From contig JAUXWT010000044.1 in assembly GCA_030681475.1 (NCBI GenBank), positions 1 through 64,000 of the forward strand: a stretch of 64,000 bases of DNA, written 5' to 3'. This DNA comes from Bacteroidales bacterium (GTDB taxonomy: Bacteria > Bacteroidota > Bacteroidia > Bacteroidales > FEN-979). Below are positions 42,019 to 50,597 of this stretch, piece after piece. Made by a program: the position numbers and the translations under genes. Positions within the stretch are counted from its first letter, which is position 1, and each line of letters begins with the position of its first letter. Under the pieces are notes generated by a model. That model saw only the letters and a list, made by a program, of their open reading frames with translations. It was not told the origin of the DNA and did not search any database.

Positions 42019-43737
42019 ATGGAAGAAACAAAGAACCCGGAAGATGAAAGAGAAACCCGGTCACTGAATTTTATTGAAGAGATCATTGAAGAAGATATTC
42101 GGAATGGCGTCAACGAAGGTCGTGTGCATACCCGTTTCCCCCCAGAACCCAATGGTTATCTGCATATCGGGCACGCCAAATCAATTTGTCTGAACTTTGG
42201 TCTTGGAAAAAAATACAACGGCAAGACTAACCTTCGCTTTGACGATACGAATCCGGTCAGGGAAGAGGTCGAATACGTCGATTCCATTATGGAAGATGTC
42301 AGATGGCTCGGTTTTGACTGGGAAGACCGGCTTTTCTACGCCTCCGATTATTTTGAACAGTTATATGAATATGCTTTGATCCTGATCAGGAAGGGGAAGG
42401 CCTTTGTATGTGATATGACCGCCGGGGAGATCAGCGAAACACGGGGTACGCCCACCCGCCCGGGCAAAGAAAGCATTTACCGCAGCCGGTCCATCGAAGA
42501 AAACCTCGATCTGTTTTCACGCATGCGTACAGGTGAATTTCCTGACGGTACAAGGGTGTTGCGTGCGAAAATCGATATGGACTCACCCAACATGCACATG
42601 CGCGACCCTGTGATCTACCGCATCCTGCACGCGCATCATCACCGCACGGGAGACAGTTGGTGCATCTACCCGATGTACGATTTTGCCCACGGACAGTCTG
42701 ACTCCATCGAACGGATCACACATTCCATATGCACCTTGGAGTTTGAAGTCCACAGGCCATTGTATGACTGGTTTATCCGTGAAATCGGCATCTATGCCCC
42801 CAGGCAAATTGAATTTGCACGGCTCAATGTCACCTATACGGTGATGAGCAAACGGAAATTGCTCGAACTGGTCAGGGATGGAAACGTGAATGGCTGGGAT
42901 GATCCCCGGATGCCGACGATCTGCGGTCTGCGCCGCCGCGGGTTTACGCCGGAGTCGATACGCAACTTTGCCGACACCATAGGGGTTGCCAAGCGCGACA
43001 ACGTCATTGATGTCAGCCTGCTTGAGTTCTGCATACGCGAAGATCTCAACAAACGCGCCAACCGACTCATGGCGGTATTGAACCCTGTTAAGGTAGTTAT
43101 AGACAACTATCCGGGCGACCTGGTAGAGGAAATGGAATCGGCCAGTAACCCGGAAGATGAATCGAAAGGAAAGCGAAAGATACCGTTTTCAAAAACGATC
43201 TTCATCGAACGGGAGGATTTCATGGAAGACCCCCCAAACAAGTTTTTCCGCCTCGCTCCCGGACGCGAGGTGCGTCTGAAGGCTGCTTACATCATCCGGT
43301 GCGAAAGTGTCGTGAAGGACCCGGAAACGGGCGAAATCGCAGAGATCCATTGCACCTATGATCCGCAAACAAAAAGCGGCATGCCCGAAAGCAACCGGAA
43401 GGTAAAGGGAACCCTGCACTGGGTGTCTGAAAAACAGGCCGTTAAAGCTGAAGTGAGGTTGTATGACCGGTTGTTTACCCGGGAAAACCCCGACGATGTC
43501 GAAGAGGGAAAAACATATAAAGATTATATGAACCCCGATTCGTTGAAGGTAGTCACTGCAATGATAGAACCTTCTGTTCTGACTGCAGGAATTTTTACAC
43601 CAGGCGGTTTTGACAAATTCCAGTTTGAACGGATCGGATATTTTTCGGTGGATAAGGATTCAACCCCCGAAAAACTGGTCTTTAACCGGGTTGTGCCGTT
43701 GAAAGATTCCTGGTCGAAGGTCGAAAAAACGAAATAA
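42019..43737 (+). CDS. glnS: glutaminyl-tRNA synthetase
   Basis: Class I synthetase of 572 aa. HIGH motif in [19 protein letters not shown] variant VMSKRK, GlnRS-specific WGFDW-like block [20 protein letters not shown], and the C-terminal beta-barrel anticodon-binding region ([15 protein letters not shown] through RVVPLKDSW). It charges tRNA-Gln directly, so a transamidation route is not needed for Gln. tRNA-Gln(CTG) lies 44 bases downstream, and gltX is nearby on the opposite strand. Confidence 0.97.
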   Translation: MEETKNPEDERETRSLNFIEEIIEEDIRNGVNEGRVHTRFPPEPNGYLHIGHAKSICLNFGLGKKYNGKTNLRFDDTNPVREEVEYVDSIMEDVRWLGFDWEDRLFYASDYFEQLYEYALILIRKGKAFVCDMTAGEISETRGTPTRPGKESIYRSRSIEENLDLFSRMRTGEFPDGTRVLRAKIDMDSPNMHMRDPVIYRILHAHHHRTGDSWCIYPMYDFAHGQSDSIERITHSICTLEFEVHRPLYDWFIREIGIYAPRQIEFARLNVTYTVMSKRKLLELVRDGNVNGWDDPRMPTICGLRRRGFTPESIRNFADTIGVAKRDNVIDVSLLEFCIREDLNKRANRLMAVLNPVKVVIDNYPGDLVEEMESASNPEDESKGKRKIPFSKTIFIEREDFMEDPPNKFFRLAPGREVRLKAAYIIRCESVVKDPETGEIAEIHCTYDPQTKSGMPESNRKVKGTLHWVSEKQAVKAEVRLYDRLFTRENPDDVEEGKTYKDYMNPDSLKVVTAMIEPSVLTAGIFTPGGFDKFQFERIGYFSVDKDSTPEKLVFNRVVPLKDSWSKVEKTK

Positions 43738-43764
43738 AACCTGGCCTCTTTGCAAAAAATATAT

Positions 43765-43772
43765 TAATTTTG
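43765..43772 (+). promoter_or_regulatory. -7 box for tRNA-Gln
   Basis: TAATTTTG ending nine bases before the tRNA, the same box and nearly the same distance as for tRNA-Ala. It shows the tRNA can be transcribed independently of glnS. Confidence 0.55.
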
Positions 43773-43781
43773 CACCCAGAT

Positions 43782-43854
43782 TGTCCGATGGTGTAACTGG
43801 CAACACAAATGATTCTGGATCATTAGAGTCTAGGTTCGACCCCTAGTCGGACAA
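43782..43854 (+). tRNA. tRNA-Gln (anticodon CTG)
   Basis: Cloverleaf with acceptor TGTCCGA/TCGGACA (U1-A72 pair typical of glutamine tRNAs), anticodon stem AATGA/TCATT with loop TTCTGGA, T arm CTAGGTTCGACCCCTAG. No encoded CCA. It directly follows glnS. Confidence 0.93.
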
Positions 43855-43860
43855 CAATCA

Positions 43861-43896
43861 AAATCCTGTGAATCAATGATTTACGGGGTTTTTTTA
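43861..43896 (+). terminator. intrinsic terminator after tRNA-Gln
   Basis: AAATCCTGTGAATCA pairs with the following TGATTTACGGGGTTT (with G-T pairs), followed by a T-run. It lies seven bases after the tRNA. Confidence 0.65.
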
Positions 43897-43926
43897 TGCC
43901 ATCGGAGTGCGTTGGTTCTGAACAGT

Positions 43927-44510
43927 TCATTTTCCGCCTCCAGGTTCATTGCAGTAAAATTTATCCTTATTCCAGTGTATAGGATTGTCAATAATGTATT
44001 GTTGAATTCGTCTGTATTCCAGGTTATTGCGCACGATATGATCGTGAAAACGTGGTTGCCAAGCGAAATTAATTTCGGGAAATTGTTTATGAATGGTTTT
44101 TGTACAAATTGATTTAAACGAACCAATGACGGATGAAATATTGTTTTTGCCGGGATTCCGAAACCGTTTTGAACCGATCGTTTTATTATTGGAATCGATA
44201 GAATCCCCTGTAGAGACAAGGCATCGCCTTGTCTCAATATCCCCCGTTGCCGGTTGACCCGTGGTAGAGACAAGGCATTGCCTTGTCTCAATATCCCCCG
44301 TTGCCGGTTGACCCGTGGTAGAGACAAGGCATTGCCTTGTCTCTACATTGTCAATGATCAATAACCCATGAATATGATTTGGCATGATTACAAATTCACC
44401 CAATTGAATAAATGCAAAATGATCGGGTATTTCGAACCATTCCATCCGTAGTCCCAGTTACAGCAACGTGATGATTTGATCCGGTATTTGCCGCTGAATA
44501 GATCGGTCAT
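43927..44510 (-). pseudogene. REP-associated tyrosine transposase (IS200/Y1-like), internally deleted
   Basis: Relic of a single-strand HUH transposase. It opens with ATG at 44510 as MTDLFSGKYRIKSSRC, then CNWDYGWNG, the normal family N-terminus. About 50 codons are then missing and the frame changes at a TGGAATGG/TGG junction; reading continues as WFEIPDHFAF and VIMPNHIHGLLI (the HUH pair). A segment made of TAGAGAC repeats follows (about 44 codons), and the C-terminal half ends with the Tyr helix RIQQYIIDNPIHW. HUH and Tyr are kept, but the missing N-terminal strands make it inactive. Its ATG overlaps the gltX stop (ATGA). Confidence 0.82.
44211..44343 (-). repeat. 54-base REP tandem inside the transposase relic
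   Basis: Two full 54-base units (44211-44264, 44265-44318; one difference) and a 25-base third copy. Each starts TAGAGACAAGGCAT and contains a perfect palindrome, GAGACAAGGCA-T-TGCCTTGTCTC, then a fixed 30-base tail. 54 is 18 codons, so the tandem is in frame and encodes repeated TRQCLVSTTGQPATGDIE. Confidence 0.88.
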
Positions 44511-46033
44511 TTGTCTTCCAACCCAACCCTGATCCGCTCCAAAAACTCATCCTTCCCCAACACCACCGCGATATCCGTTATCCCCGGCCCCTGGTTTGAA
44601 CCCACCATCAGCAGGCGCAGAGGATTCATCAACTGCCCCATCTTTATCCCGGTTCTCGCTGTAAAGTCCTGAACAAGTGTATGAAACGTGTCTTCATTGA
44701 ATTCAGCCAGTTTTTCAACATCTGCTGCAAATTCATTCAACCATCCCGTGGTTCCCGGTTGCCATATTTTCTGATAAACCTGCGTATCATATTCCTTCGG
44801 CCGCATAAAAAAGAACCAGGATGCATTCCAGAGATCAGGAATAAGAAAAGCACGCTCCCTGACCAGTTGGATGACTTTGCCCAGGTAATCAGCCGGCGGT
44901 GATACGCCATGTTCATCCAGGTAAGGCTTCATCAGCCGGCACAACTCATCATCCGATTTAAGCAGCATATACTGGTGATTGAACCATTTGGCCTTCTCGG
45001 GATCAAATTTTGATCCATGTTTGCCCACCCTTTCCAGGGAGAATTGCTCAATCAATTCATCCTTCGAAAAAATCTCCTGGTCCGTTCCGGGGTTCCATCC
45101 CAGGTGCGCCAGGATGTTGATAACGGCCTCAGGCAGATAACCCGCTTCCCGATACCCTGAATAAACCTCCCCGGACTGGGGATCTTTCCATTCTGTTGGA
45201 AATACAGGAAAACCCAACCGGTCTCCATCCCGCTTGCTTAACTTGCCGTTTCCATCCGGCTTCAATATCAGCGGAAGGTGCGCAAACTGAGGCATGACAT
45301 CCTCCCATCCGAAAAAGCAATACAGCAGCACATGCAGGGGCGCCGAGGGCAGCCACTCTTCGCCCCTGATCACATGGGTGATCTTCATCAGGTAATCATC
45401 CACCACGTTGGCCAAGTGATAGGTGGGAAGACCATCGGATTTAAACAACACCTTGTCGTCGAGGTTGGAAGTACTCACCACCACTTCGCCCCGGATCAGG
45501 TCATTGACCACCACGTGTTCATTTTCAGGAGTTTTTATCCGGACAACGTAGGGCATCCCTGATTCCATGTATTTTTTCCATTGCTCCTCCGGAAGGGCAA
45601 TCGAATTCTGCATCGTTTTCCTTGTCTCCTGATCATACTGGAAAGTCTGGCCCCCTTTTTCCTTAGCGCGCTCACGCATCTCGTTTAACTCCGCCTCCGT
45701 ATCAAAAGCATAATAAGCGTGACCTGATTCAATTAACCTTTGAATATGATCCTGGTATATTCCTGATCGGTCCGACTGCCGGTATGGGGCATGCGGGCCA
45801 TCCTTTTCAGGGCTTTCGTCAAATTCAATGCCACACCATCCGAGCGAATCCACAATGTACTGCTCAGCGCCGGGAACAAACCTGTTCCGGTCTGTATCCT
45901 CAATTCTGAGGATCATCTTTCCTCCAAGTTTCCGGACAAACAGGAGGTTATACAAAGCGGTCCTTACGCCGCCGATATGTAATGGGCCCGTGGGGCTGGG
46001 GGCGAACCGTACGCGTACTTGGTCAGTTTTCAT
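44507..46033 (-). CDS. gltX: glutamyl-tRNA synthetase
   Basis: 508 aa from MKTDQVRVRFAPSPTG; the frame opens at 46078, but a -7 box at 46056-46063 lies between, so the inner ATG is used. HIGH motif SPTGPLHIGGVRTALYN, KMSKS variant KLSKRDGD, and GEEWLPSAPLHVLLY. The Cys of the zinc-binding loop is not seen, as in many Bacteroidota. It charges tRNA-Glu and supplies Glu-tRNA for tetrapyrrole synthesis. It neighbours glnS and tRNA-Gln. Confidence 0.96.
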   Translation of the reverse strand: MKTDQVRVRFAPSPTGPLHIGGVRTALYNLLFVRKLGGKMILRIEDTDRNRFVPGAEQYIVDSLGWCGIEFDESPEKDGPHAPYRQSDRSGIYQDHIQRLIESGHAYYAFDTEAELNEMRERAKEKGGQTFQYDQETRKTMQNSIALPEEQWKKYMESGMPYVVRIKTPENEHVVVNDLIRGEVVVSTSNLDDKVLFKSDGLPTYHLANVVDDYLMKITHVIRGEEWLPSAPLHVLLYCFFGWEDVMPQFAHLPLILKPDGNGKLSKRDGDRLGFPVFPTEWKDPQSGEVYSGYREAGYLPEAVINILAHLGWNPGTDQEIFSKDELIEQFSLERVGKHGSKFDPEKAKWFNHQYMLLKSDDELCRLMKPYLDEHGVSPPADYLGKVIQLVRERAFLIPDLWNASWFFFMRPKEYDTQVYQKIWQPGTTGWLNEFAADVEKLAEFNEDTFHTLVQDFTARTGIKMGQLMNPLRLLMVGSNQGPGITDIAVVLGKDEFLERIRVGLEDK

Positions 46034-46055
46034 CGGGTTGATATTTAGAAAGTCA

Positions 46056-46063
46056 CAAAAATA
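46056..46063 (-). promoter_or_regulatory. -7 box for gltX
   Basis: TATTTTTG on the minus strand, 22 bases before the ATG at 46033; exact consensus match. It decides between the two possible starts. Confidence 0.5.
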
Positions 46064-46089
46064 ATCTATTTTACCCATAAAGGAATTCG

Positions 46090-46097
46090 TACTTTTG
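46090..46097 (+). promoter_or_regulatory. -7 box for the DUF4175 gene
   Basis: TACTTTTG, exact consensus match, 53 bases before the ATG at 46151. It is divergent from the gltX promoter. Confidence 0.45.
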
Positions 46098-46150
46098 TAA
46101 TAGGATACTAAACATTTTTATCATCCGTTATTACACAACAATTTCAAATA

Positions 46151-49100
46151 ATGGCAGACAACCAGTTACTTATACAAAAACTTGATCATTTCATCCGGAA
46201 ATATTATAAAAACCGGCTGATACGTGGCGGCCTGTGGGCGCTGACCCTTCTGGCGGTTTTTTACCTGGTCTTTGTTTCCCTTGAATATTTCTTTCACTTC
46301 AGTCAGAACGGGCGAATGGTATTGTTTTTCACATTCGTTGGCTTGTCTCTTTTTCTTTTGGCCAGACTAGTCTTCACACCTACATTGCAACTGGTCAAAA
46401 TAGGGAAAATTATTTCGCACGATCAGGCCGCACAGATCGTCGGTACCCATTTTTCCGAAATTCAGGATAAGCTTCTGAATACCTTGCAACTTATCAACCA
46501 GCAAAAGAATGCCGGTGAAAGTTCAGACCTGCTTGCTGCAAGCATCGAACAGAAAACCAATACGTTAAAAGTCTTTCAGTTCAGTGTTGTCGTTGATTTC
46601 AGGAAAAACCTGCGATACCTGCGTTATTTCATGATCCCGGTGGCAATTATTTTACTTTTGGTGGCAGTTTCACCGAAAATTATTTCTGATCCCACACAGC
46701 GGATCATTATGTTTAACCAAACGTTTATCCCCCCACTGCCTTACAAGATCACCATCCAGAATAAAACCCTGACCGCCATCCAGCAGGAAGACTTTGAACT
46801 GCAGGTGAAAGTCACCGGTACGGAAATACCATCGGAGATGTATGTTAACACAAAAGAGGGCACATTCAAAATGGTGCGAAATAAAGGGTTTGTTTTCACC
46901 CATTTGTTCAAATCGCTGCAGGGAAGTATCTCTTTCAGGATTGTTACCGGTGAGTATAAATCTGAATCCTATGAGTTGAAAGTATATCCGAAACCAACAA
47001 TTTTAAATTTTGAGGTCAGTATTACCTATCCGGCATACATTAATAAGCCGGTCGAAAAATTTGAAAACAAAGGTGATTTTGTCGTCCCGGAAGGTTCTGC
47101 TATTTCATGGAATTTCTATACCAAGGATGTGTCCATGATCAAAATGCGATTTGATATTGAATTGATCACACTGAAAAAGGAGAACAGCAATATATTCAAG
47201 CATACCTCTAAAGCGGGAAAATCTGTTTCTTACAGCATTACGCCTGTGAACGCGAACACCTCGGTGGCCGATTCCCTCAAATACAGGATAAATGTTGTCA
47301 ATGATGGTTTCCCGTCAATTTTTGTCACGGAGTCGCAAGATTCTTTACTTGCGACCAATATCTTTTTCAAAGGTACGATCAAGGATGATTATGGTTTTAC
47401 AAATCTGACTTTCAACTATTCGGTTTTCTCGAAAGGGGATACCTCAGCCCGTAAGGTAAACATAGCGACAATCCCCATTGATAAATCCATCAACAACCAG
47501 ATTTTTTACTATGCCATTGATCTCATCGAATTACTCCCCGTCGCCGGTCAGAACATACAATACTATTTTGAAATCTGGGATAACGACGGCATCCATGGGC
47601 CAAAAGCAACAAAGTCGGAATTAAAGACCATCTCCACGCCTACGCTTGAGGAGATTGCCCGTCGTACCGATATGAATGAACAGTTTATCAATCAGGATTT
47701 TGAAAAGAGCCTGCTGGATGCAAAGGCGATGAAAAAAACGATGGAAGAGCTTAATAAAAAGTTGGTTGATCAAACGGCCATCTCCTGGCAGGAGAAGAAG
47801 AAAATTGAGGATTTGATCAAATCGAGTGAGGCTATCGAAAAGCAAATTGACCAGATAAAGAAAAAGAACACCGAAAATATTGCCACGGAAGAGAAGCACC
47901 TTGAGACCAGTGAACGGATTATAGAAAAGCAAAAACAATTGAATGAAATGATGGATCAGATGTTTTCGGAAGAGATGAAAAAAATGATCCGGGAGATGAA
48001 GGAACTGCTGAACCAGATTGATAAAGAAAAGCTTGGGAACCTTCTGGAGAAAATGAAGATGTCGAATAAGGAGCTTGAGACACAATTGGACAGAAACCTT
48101 GCTTTGATGAAGCAAATTGAATTTGACAGGAAACTTGAAACTACGATCAACGATCTGAGAAAAAACGCCGAAAAACAGGAGAAAATTGCCGAAGCAACAG
48201 AAAAACAAACGGAAAGCCTCGAAAAGCTTATCGAAAAACAAAATGAGGTTAACCAAAAGGCAGATAGCATTGCCGAAAAGATAAAGGAGTTGGAAAAGGA
48301 GGGGAAAGAGTTGGAAACTCCGGCAGATTTGGGTAATACTAAAGATAAGCAGGACAGTATCAGTAAAAGTCTTTCGGAAAGTACAAAGAAACTTAACGAG
48401 AAAAAAACCAAGGAGGCCTCCGGGAAACAGAAAAAAGCGGCGAAAGAAATGAATGAACTTGCACAGCAAATGGAAGAGTCGCAGCAGGACAGTGAAGATG
48501 AACAGTTGGCAGAGGACGCTGACAATATCAGGATGATCCTGGAAAACCTCGTAAGGCTGTCATTTGATCAGGAGGAGATGATTGCACACACGCGGCAGAT
48601 CGCTCGCAACGACCCGAGATATACGGAACTTGTTTACCGGCAGAAAGAGTTTAGCGGTAAGATGCAGGTTGTTGAGGATTCGTTGATCGCGATCGCAAGG
48701 CGTCAGATTGAAATAAAACCAATAATCACCCGTGAGATAGCCGCCATAAACCTGAATGTCGAACTTGCGCTTGAGGCCATGGAAACGCGTAACATAAATA
48801 TGGCTGTTGCAAAACAGCAATTCGCGATGACCTCGATCAACAACCTCGCGTTGCTGCTGAATGAATCCTTGCAGCGGATGAATGCAAAAATGTCTCCGGG
48901 AATGCAATCAAAGGGGGGTAAAAAATCCTGTCCTAATCCCGGGGGAAAGGGGAAAGGCAAATCGTCGGCAAAGAGCATGAAAGAAATGCAAGATGCAATA
49001 GGCAAGCAATTGGGGAAATTGAAGGCCGGAATGGAAGGTGCAAAAAAGGATGGCAAGGGAAACATGCAGGGGCAACAGGGCATGAGCAGGGAGGTTGCCA

Positions 49101-49507
49101 AGCTTGCCGCCCAACAGGAAGCTTTGCGTAATGAAATGCAAAAGTATCAGGATGAGATGGGCTTGAAAGGCATAAAGGATCAGGGATCGTTGAATGAAGC
49201 AGCCAAAGAAATGGAGCAAATCGAAAAGGATTTGATAAATAAAAGGATTACGCAGGAAACAATCAGGAGACAACAAAATATCATGTCAAGGCTGTTGGAA
49301 TCAGAAAAAGCTGAACAAATGCGTGATCAGGAAGAAAAAAGAGAATCAACCGAAGCAAAAACACAACCAAATAGTAACCCTGGATTAAATTATGAGTATA
49401 ACATAAAAAAAAGGGCGAGTCAGGATAACATTAATTTGGTTTTACCCGGCATTAACTCGTTCTATAAAAGCAAAGTAAACAGCTACATTGTTAAAATAGA
49501 AAATTAA
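46151..49507 (+). CDS. large coiled-coil membrane protein, DUF4175-like
   Basis: 1118 aa. Two N-terminal membrane helices (about 25-45 and 55-75) and a third at about 160-180 (FMIPVAIILLLVAVSP) are followed by Ig-like periplasmic domains (about 190-490) and then a Lys/Glu-rich coiled coil (about 500-800, for example KKMIREMKELLNQIDKEKL). The rest is Gln/Lys/Gly-rich (GGKGKGKSSAKSMKEMQDAI). I recognise the general DUF4175 layout of Bacteroidota, which has no assigned function. The next gene, an RsbW-like ATPase, starts one base after the stop. Confidence 0.8.
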   Translation: MADNQLLIQKLDHFIRKYYKNRLIRGGLWALTLLAVFYLVFVSLEYFFHFSQNGRMVLFFTFVGLSLFLLARLVFTPTLQLVKIGKIISHDQAAQIVGTHFSEIQDKLLNTLQLINQQKNAGESSDLLAASIEQKTNTLKVFQFSVVVDFRKNLRYLRYFMIPVAIILLLVAVSPKIISDPTQRIIMFNQTFIPPLPYKITIQNKTLTAIQQEDFELQVKVTGTEIPSEMYVNTKEGTFKMVRNKGFVFTHLFKSLQGSISFRIVTGEYKSESYELKVYPKPTILNFEVSITYPAYINKPVEKFENKGDFVVPEGSAISWNFYTKDVSMIKMRFDIELITLKKENSNIFKHTSKAGKSVSYSITPVNANTSVADSLKYRINVVNDGFPSIFVTESQDSLLATNIFFKGTIKDDYGFTNLTFNYSVFSKGDTSARKVNIATIPIDKSINNQIFYYAIDLIELLPVAGQNIQYYFEIWDNDGIHGPKATKSELKTISTPTLEEIARRTDMNEQFINQDFEKSLLDAKAMKKTMEELNKKLVDQTAISWQEKKKIEDLIKSSEAIEKQIDQIKKKNTENIATEEKHLETSERIIEKQKQLNEMMDQMFSEEMKKMIREMKELLNQIDKEKLGNLLEKMKMSNKELETQLDRNLALMKQIEFDRKLETTINDLRKNAEKQEKIAEATEKQTESLEKLIEKQNEVNQKADSIAEKIKELEKEGKELETPADLGNTKDKQDSISKSLSESTKKLNEKKTKEASGKQKKAAKEMNELAQQMEESQQDSEDEQLAEDADNIRMILENLVRLSFDQEEMIAHTRQIARNDPRYTELVYRQKEFSGKMQVVEDSLIAIARRQIEIKPIITREIAAINLNVELALEAMETRNINMAVAKQQFAMTSINNLALLLNESLQRMNAKMSPGMQSKGGKKSCPNPGGKGKGKSSAKSMKEMQDAIGKQLGKLKAGMEGAKKDGKGNMQGQQGMSREVAKLAAQQEALRNEMQKYQDEMGLKGIKDQGSLNEAAKEMEQIEKDLINKRITQETIRRQQNIMSRLLESEKAEQMRDQEEKRESTEAKTQPNSNPGLNYEYNIKKRASQDNINLVLPGINSFYKSKVNSYIVKIEN

Positions 49508-49508
49508 G

Positions 49509-49994
49509 ATGAAACGAGATTTCAGGGAACTGGTTATTGTAGGAAAAAAGGAAATTGCGAAACTTGAAAGGTTTGTTGAAGAGATTTGCGATTACTACAA
49601 TATTAACAATGAATATTTTGGCAATGTTTTGCTGGCCACCACAGAGGCAGCTAACATAATGTTTGCTTTAAATGAATCGTCCGAAAAGGGGTGTATTGTT
49701 ATCAGCTTTGATCGGAATCCAAAGGGTTTGGTCTTCCGTATTAAACTGAAAAACGGGGTCGATGAAACAACCGTTAACGAGGATATCCTTGATCGTGAAA
49801 TAAGAAAACATAAACTGGCCAGGGATATTTTTATCATCAAGGCCCTCACCGATGAGATTGAAATCTCGGTGAATGCCCGAAGTATCATTCTCGTGTTTTA
49901 CGTTTCCAGTATGAATTACGAAAAATCGCTTCAACGAATTAATGAATTGAAAGAGTACTGGAGTAAAAAGGATATCGTTATTCATAAAAAATGA
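49509..49994 (+). CDS. RsbW-like ATP-binding protein
   Basis: 161 aa GHKL-type fold (HATPase_c_2). YFGNVLLATTEAANIMFALNE corresponds to the N-box, but the Asn-rich pattern is weak (TEAANIMF instead of xExxxNAxxH) and the G1 box (KNGVDETTVNEDIL instead of DxGxG) is poor. It may therefore bind nucleotide weakly, or act as a partner-switching regulator. Its stop overlaps the ybeY start by four bases. Confidence 0.75.
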   Translation: MKRDFRELVIVGKKEIAKLERFVEEICDYYNINNEYFGNVLLATTEAANIMFALNESSEKGCIVISFDRNPKGLVFRIKLKNGVDETTVNEDILDREIRKHKLARDIFIIKALTDEIEISVNARSIILVFYVSSMNYEKSLQRINELKEYWSKKDIVIHKK

Positions 49995-50422
49995 GTGGGG
50001 GGATACAATTTTTCACCGAGAATATCAACTATTTGTTGCGTGGAAAAAGAAAGATCCGGGAATGGATATTGAGTACGATTGAAGCTGAAGGAGAGTATTG
50101 CGGTCATCTCAATTTCATTTTTTGTGATGATGATTTTTTGTTGGAACTTAATTGTAAATATTTACAGCATAACACTTTAACTGATATTTTGACCTTTCCA
50201 TTCGACGGGGAAGGGAAGTCATTGAACGGCGATATTTATATCAGTTTACCGCGTATCAGGGAGAATGCGGGGATCTATGAACAAAAAATTGAAAATGAAT
50301 TACACCGGGTAATGCTCCACGGCATTTTACATCTGATCGGTTATAATGATACATCTGAGCAGGAAAAGAGAGAGATGAGAGCTAAAGAGGATTATTATCT
50401 TGAGCGACGGAGGTTAATATAG
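49991..50422 (+). CDS. ybeY: endoribonuclease/rRNA maturation factor YbeY
   Basis: 143-aa metal-dependent endoribonuclease of 16S rRNA processing and ribosome quality control. NTLTDILTFPF and GDIYISLPRIREN match the family. The metal site HGxLHLxGYxH reads HGILHLIGYNDTSE: two of three His are present, and the third position is Asp, as I recall from other Bacteroidota YbeY proteins. Overlaps the upstream RsbW-like gene. Confidence 0.93.
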   Translation: MSGGIQFFTENINYLLRGKRKIREWILSTIEAEGEYCGHLNFIFCDDDFLLELNCKYLQHNTLTDILTFPFDGEGKSLNGDIYISLPRIRENAGIYEQKIENELHRVMLHGILHLIGYNDTSEQEKREMRAKEDYYLERRRLI

Positions 50423-50496
50423 CCAACAGTTCTACGACCATTTTCAGCCCAGGGGAGATTTCCATTTTACATACGGGTTTTCTGACGATCACTCTT

Positions 50497-50530
50497 CTTA
50501 TCGAAAGAGTACGGGTAGCGTTTCGATAAG
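50497..50530. promoter_or_regulatory. inverted repeat next to the mnmG promoter
   Basis: CTTATCGAAA (50497-50506) and TTTCGATAAG (50521-50530) are perfect inverted copies around 14 bases. The right arm ends three bases before the -7 box, so it may be an operator; a hairpin that ends ybeY transcripts is less likely because no T-run directly follows. Confidence 0.45.
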
Positions 50531-50533
50531 TCG

Positions 50534-50541
50534 TATTTTTG
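50534..50541 (+). promoter_or_regulatory. -7 box for mnmG
   Basis: TATTTTTG, exact consensus match, 56 bases before the ATG. The parS-like site at 50569 lies in the leader. Confidence 0.5.
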
Positions 50542-50568
50542 CCTGGGATTTTTTAATTATGGAGGGTG

Positions 50569-50584
50569 TGTTTCACGTGAAACG
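50569..50584. other. parS-like centromere site 1
   Basis: TGTTTCACGTGAAACG matches the chromosomal parS consensus TGTTTCACGTGAAACA at 15 of 16 positions; ParB binds such sites, usually near the replication origin. It lies 14 bases before the mnmG ATG. Confidence 0.75.
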
Positions 50585-50597
50585 TTAAAGCTTACGA

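Noticed and set aside
44211..44343. Possible CRISPR array
   Set aside because: Only 2.5 copies, the sequence between palindromes is identical and not variable, and the unit is translated within a transposase frame.
47621..48469. Long antisense frame rich in Phe and Leu
   Set aside because: It is the complement of the Lys/Glu coiled coil of the DUF4175-like gene, a known artefact of such composition.
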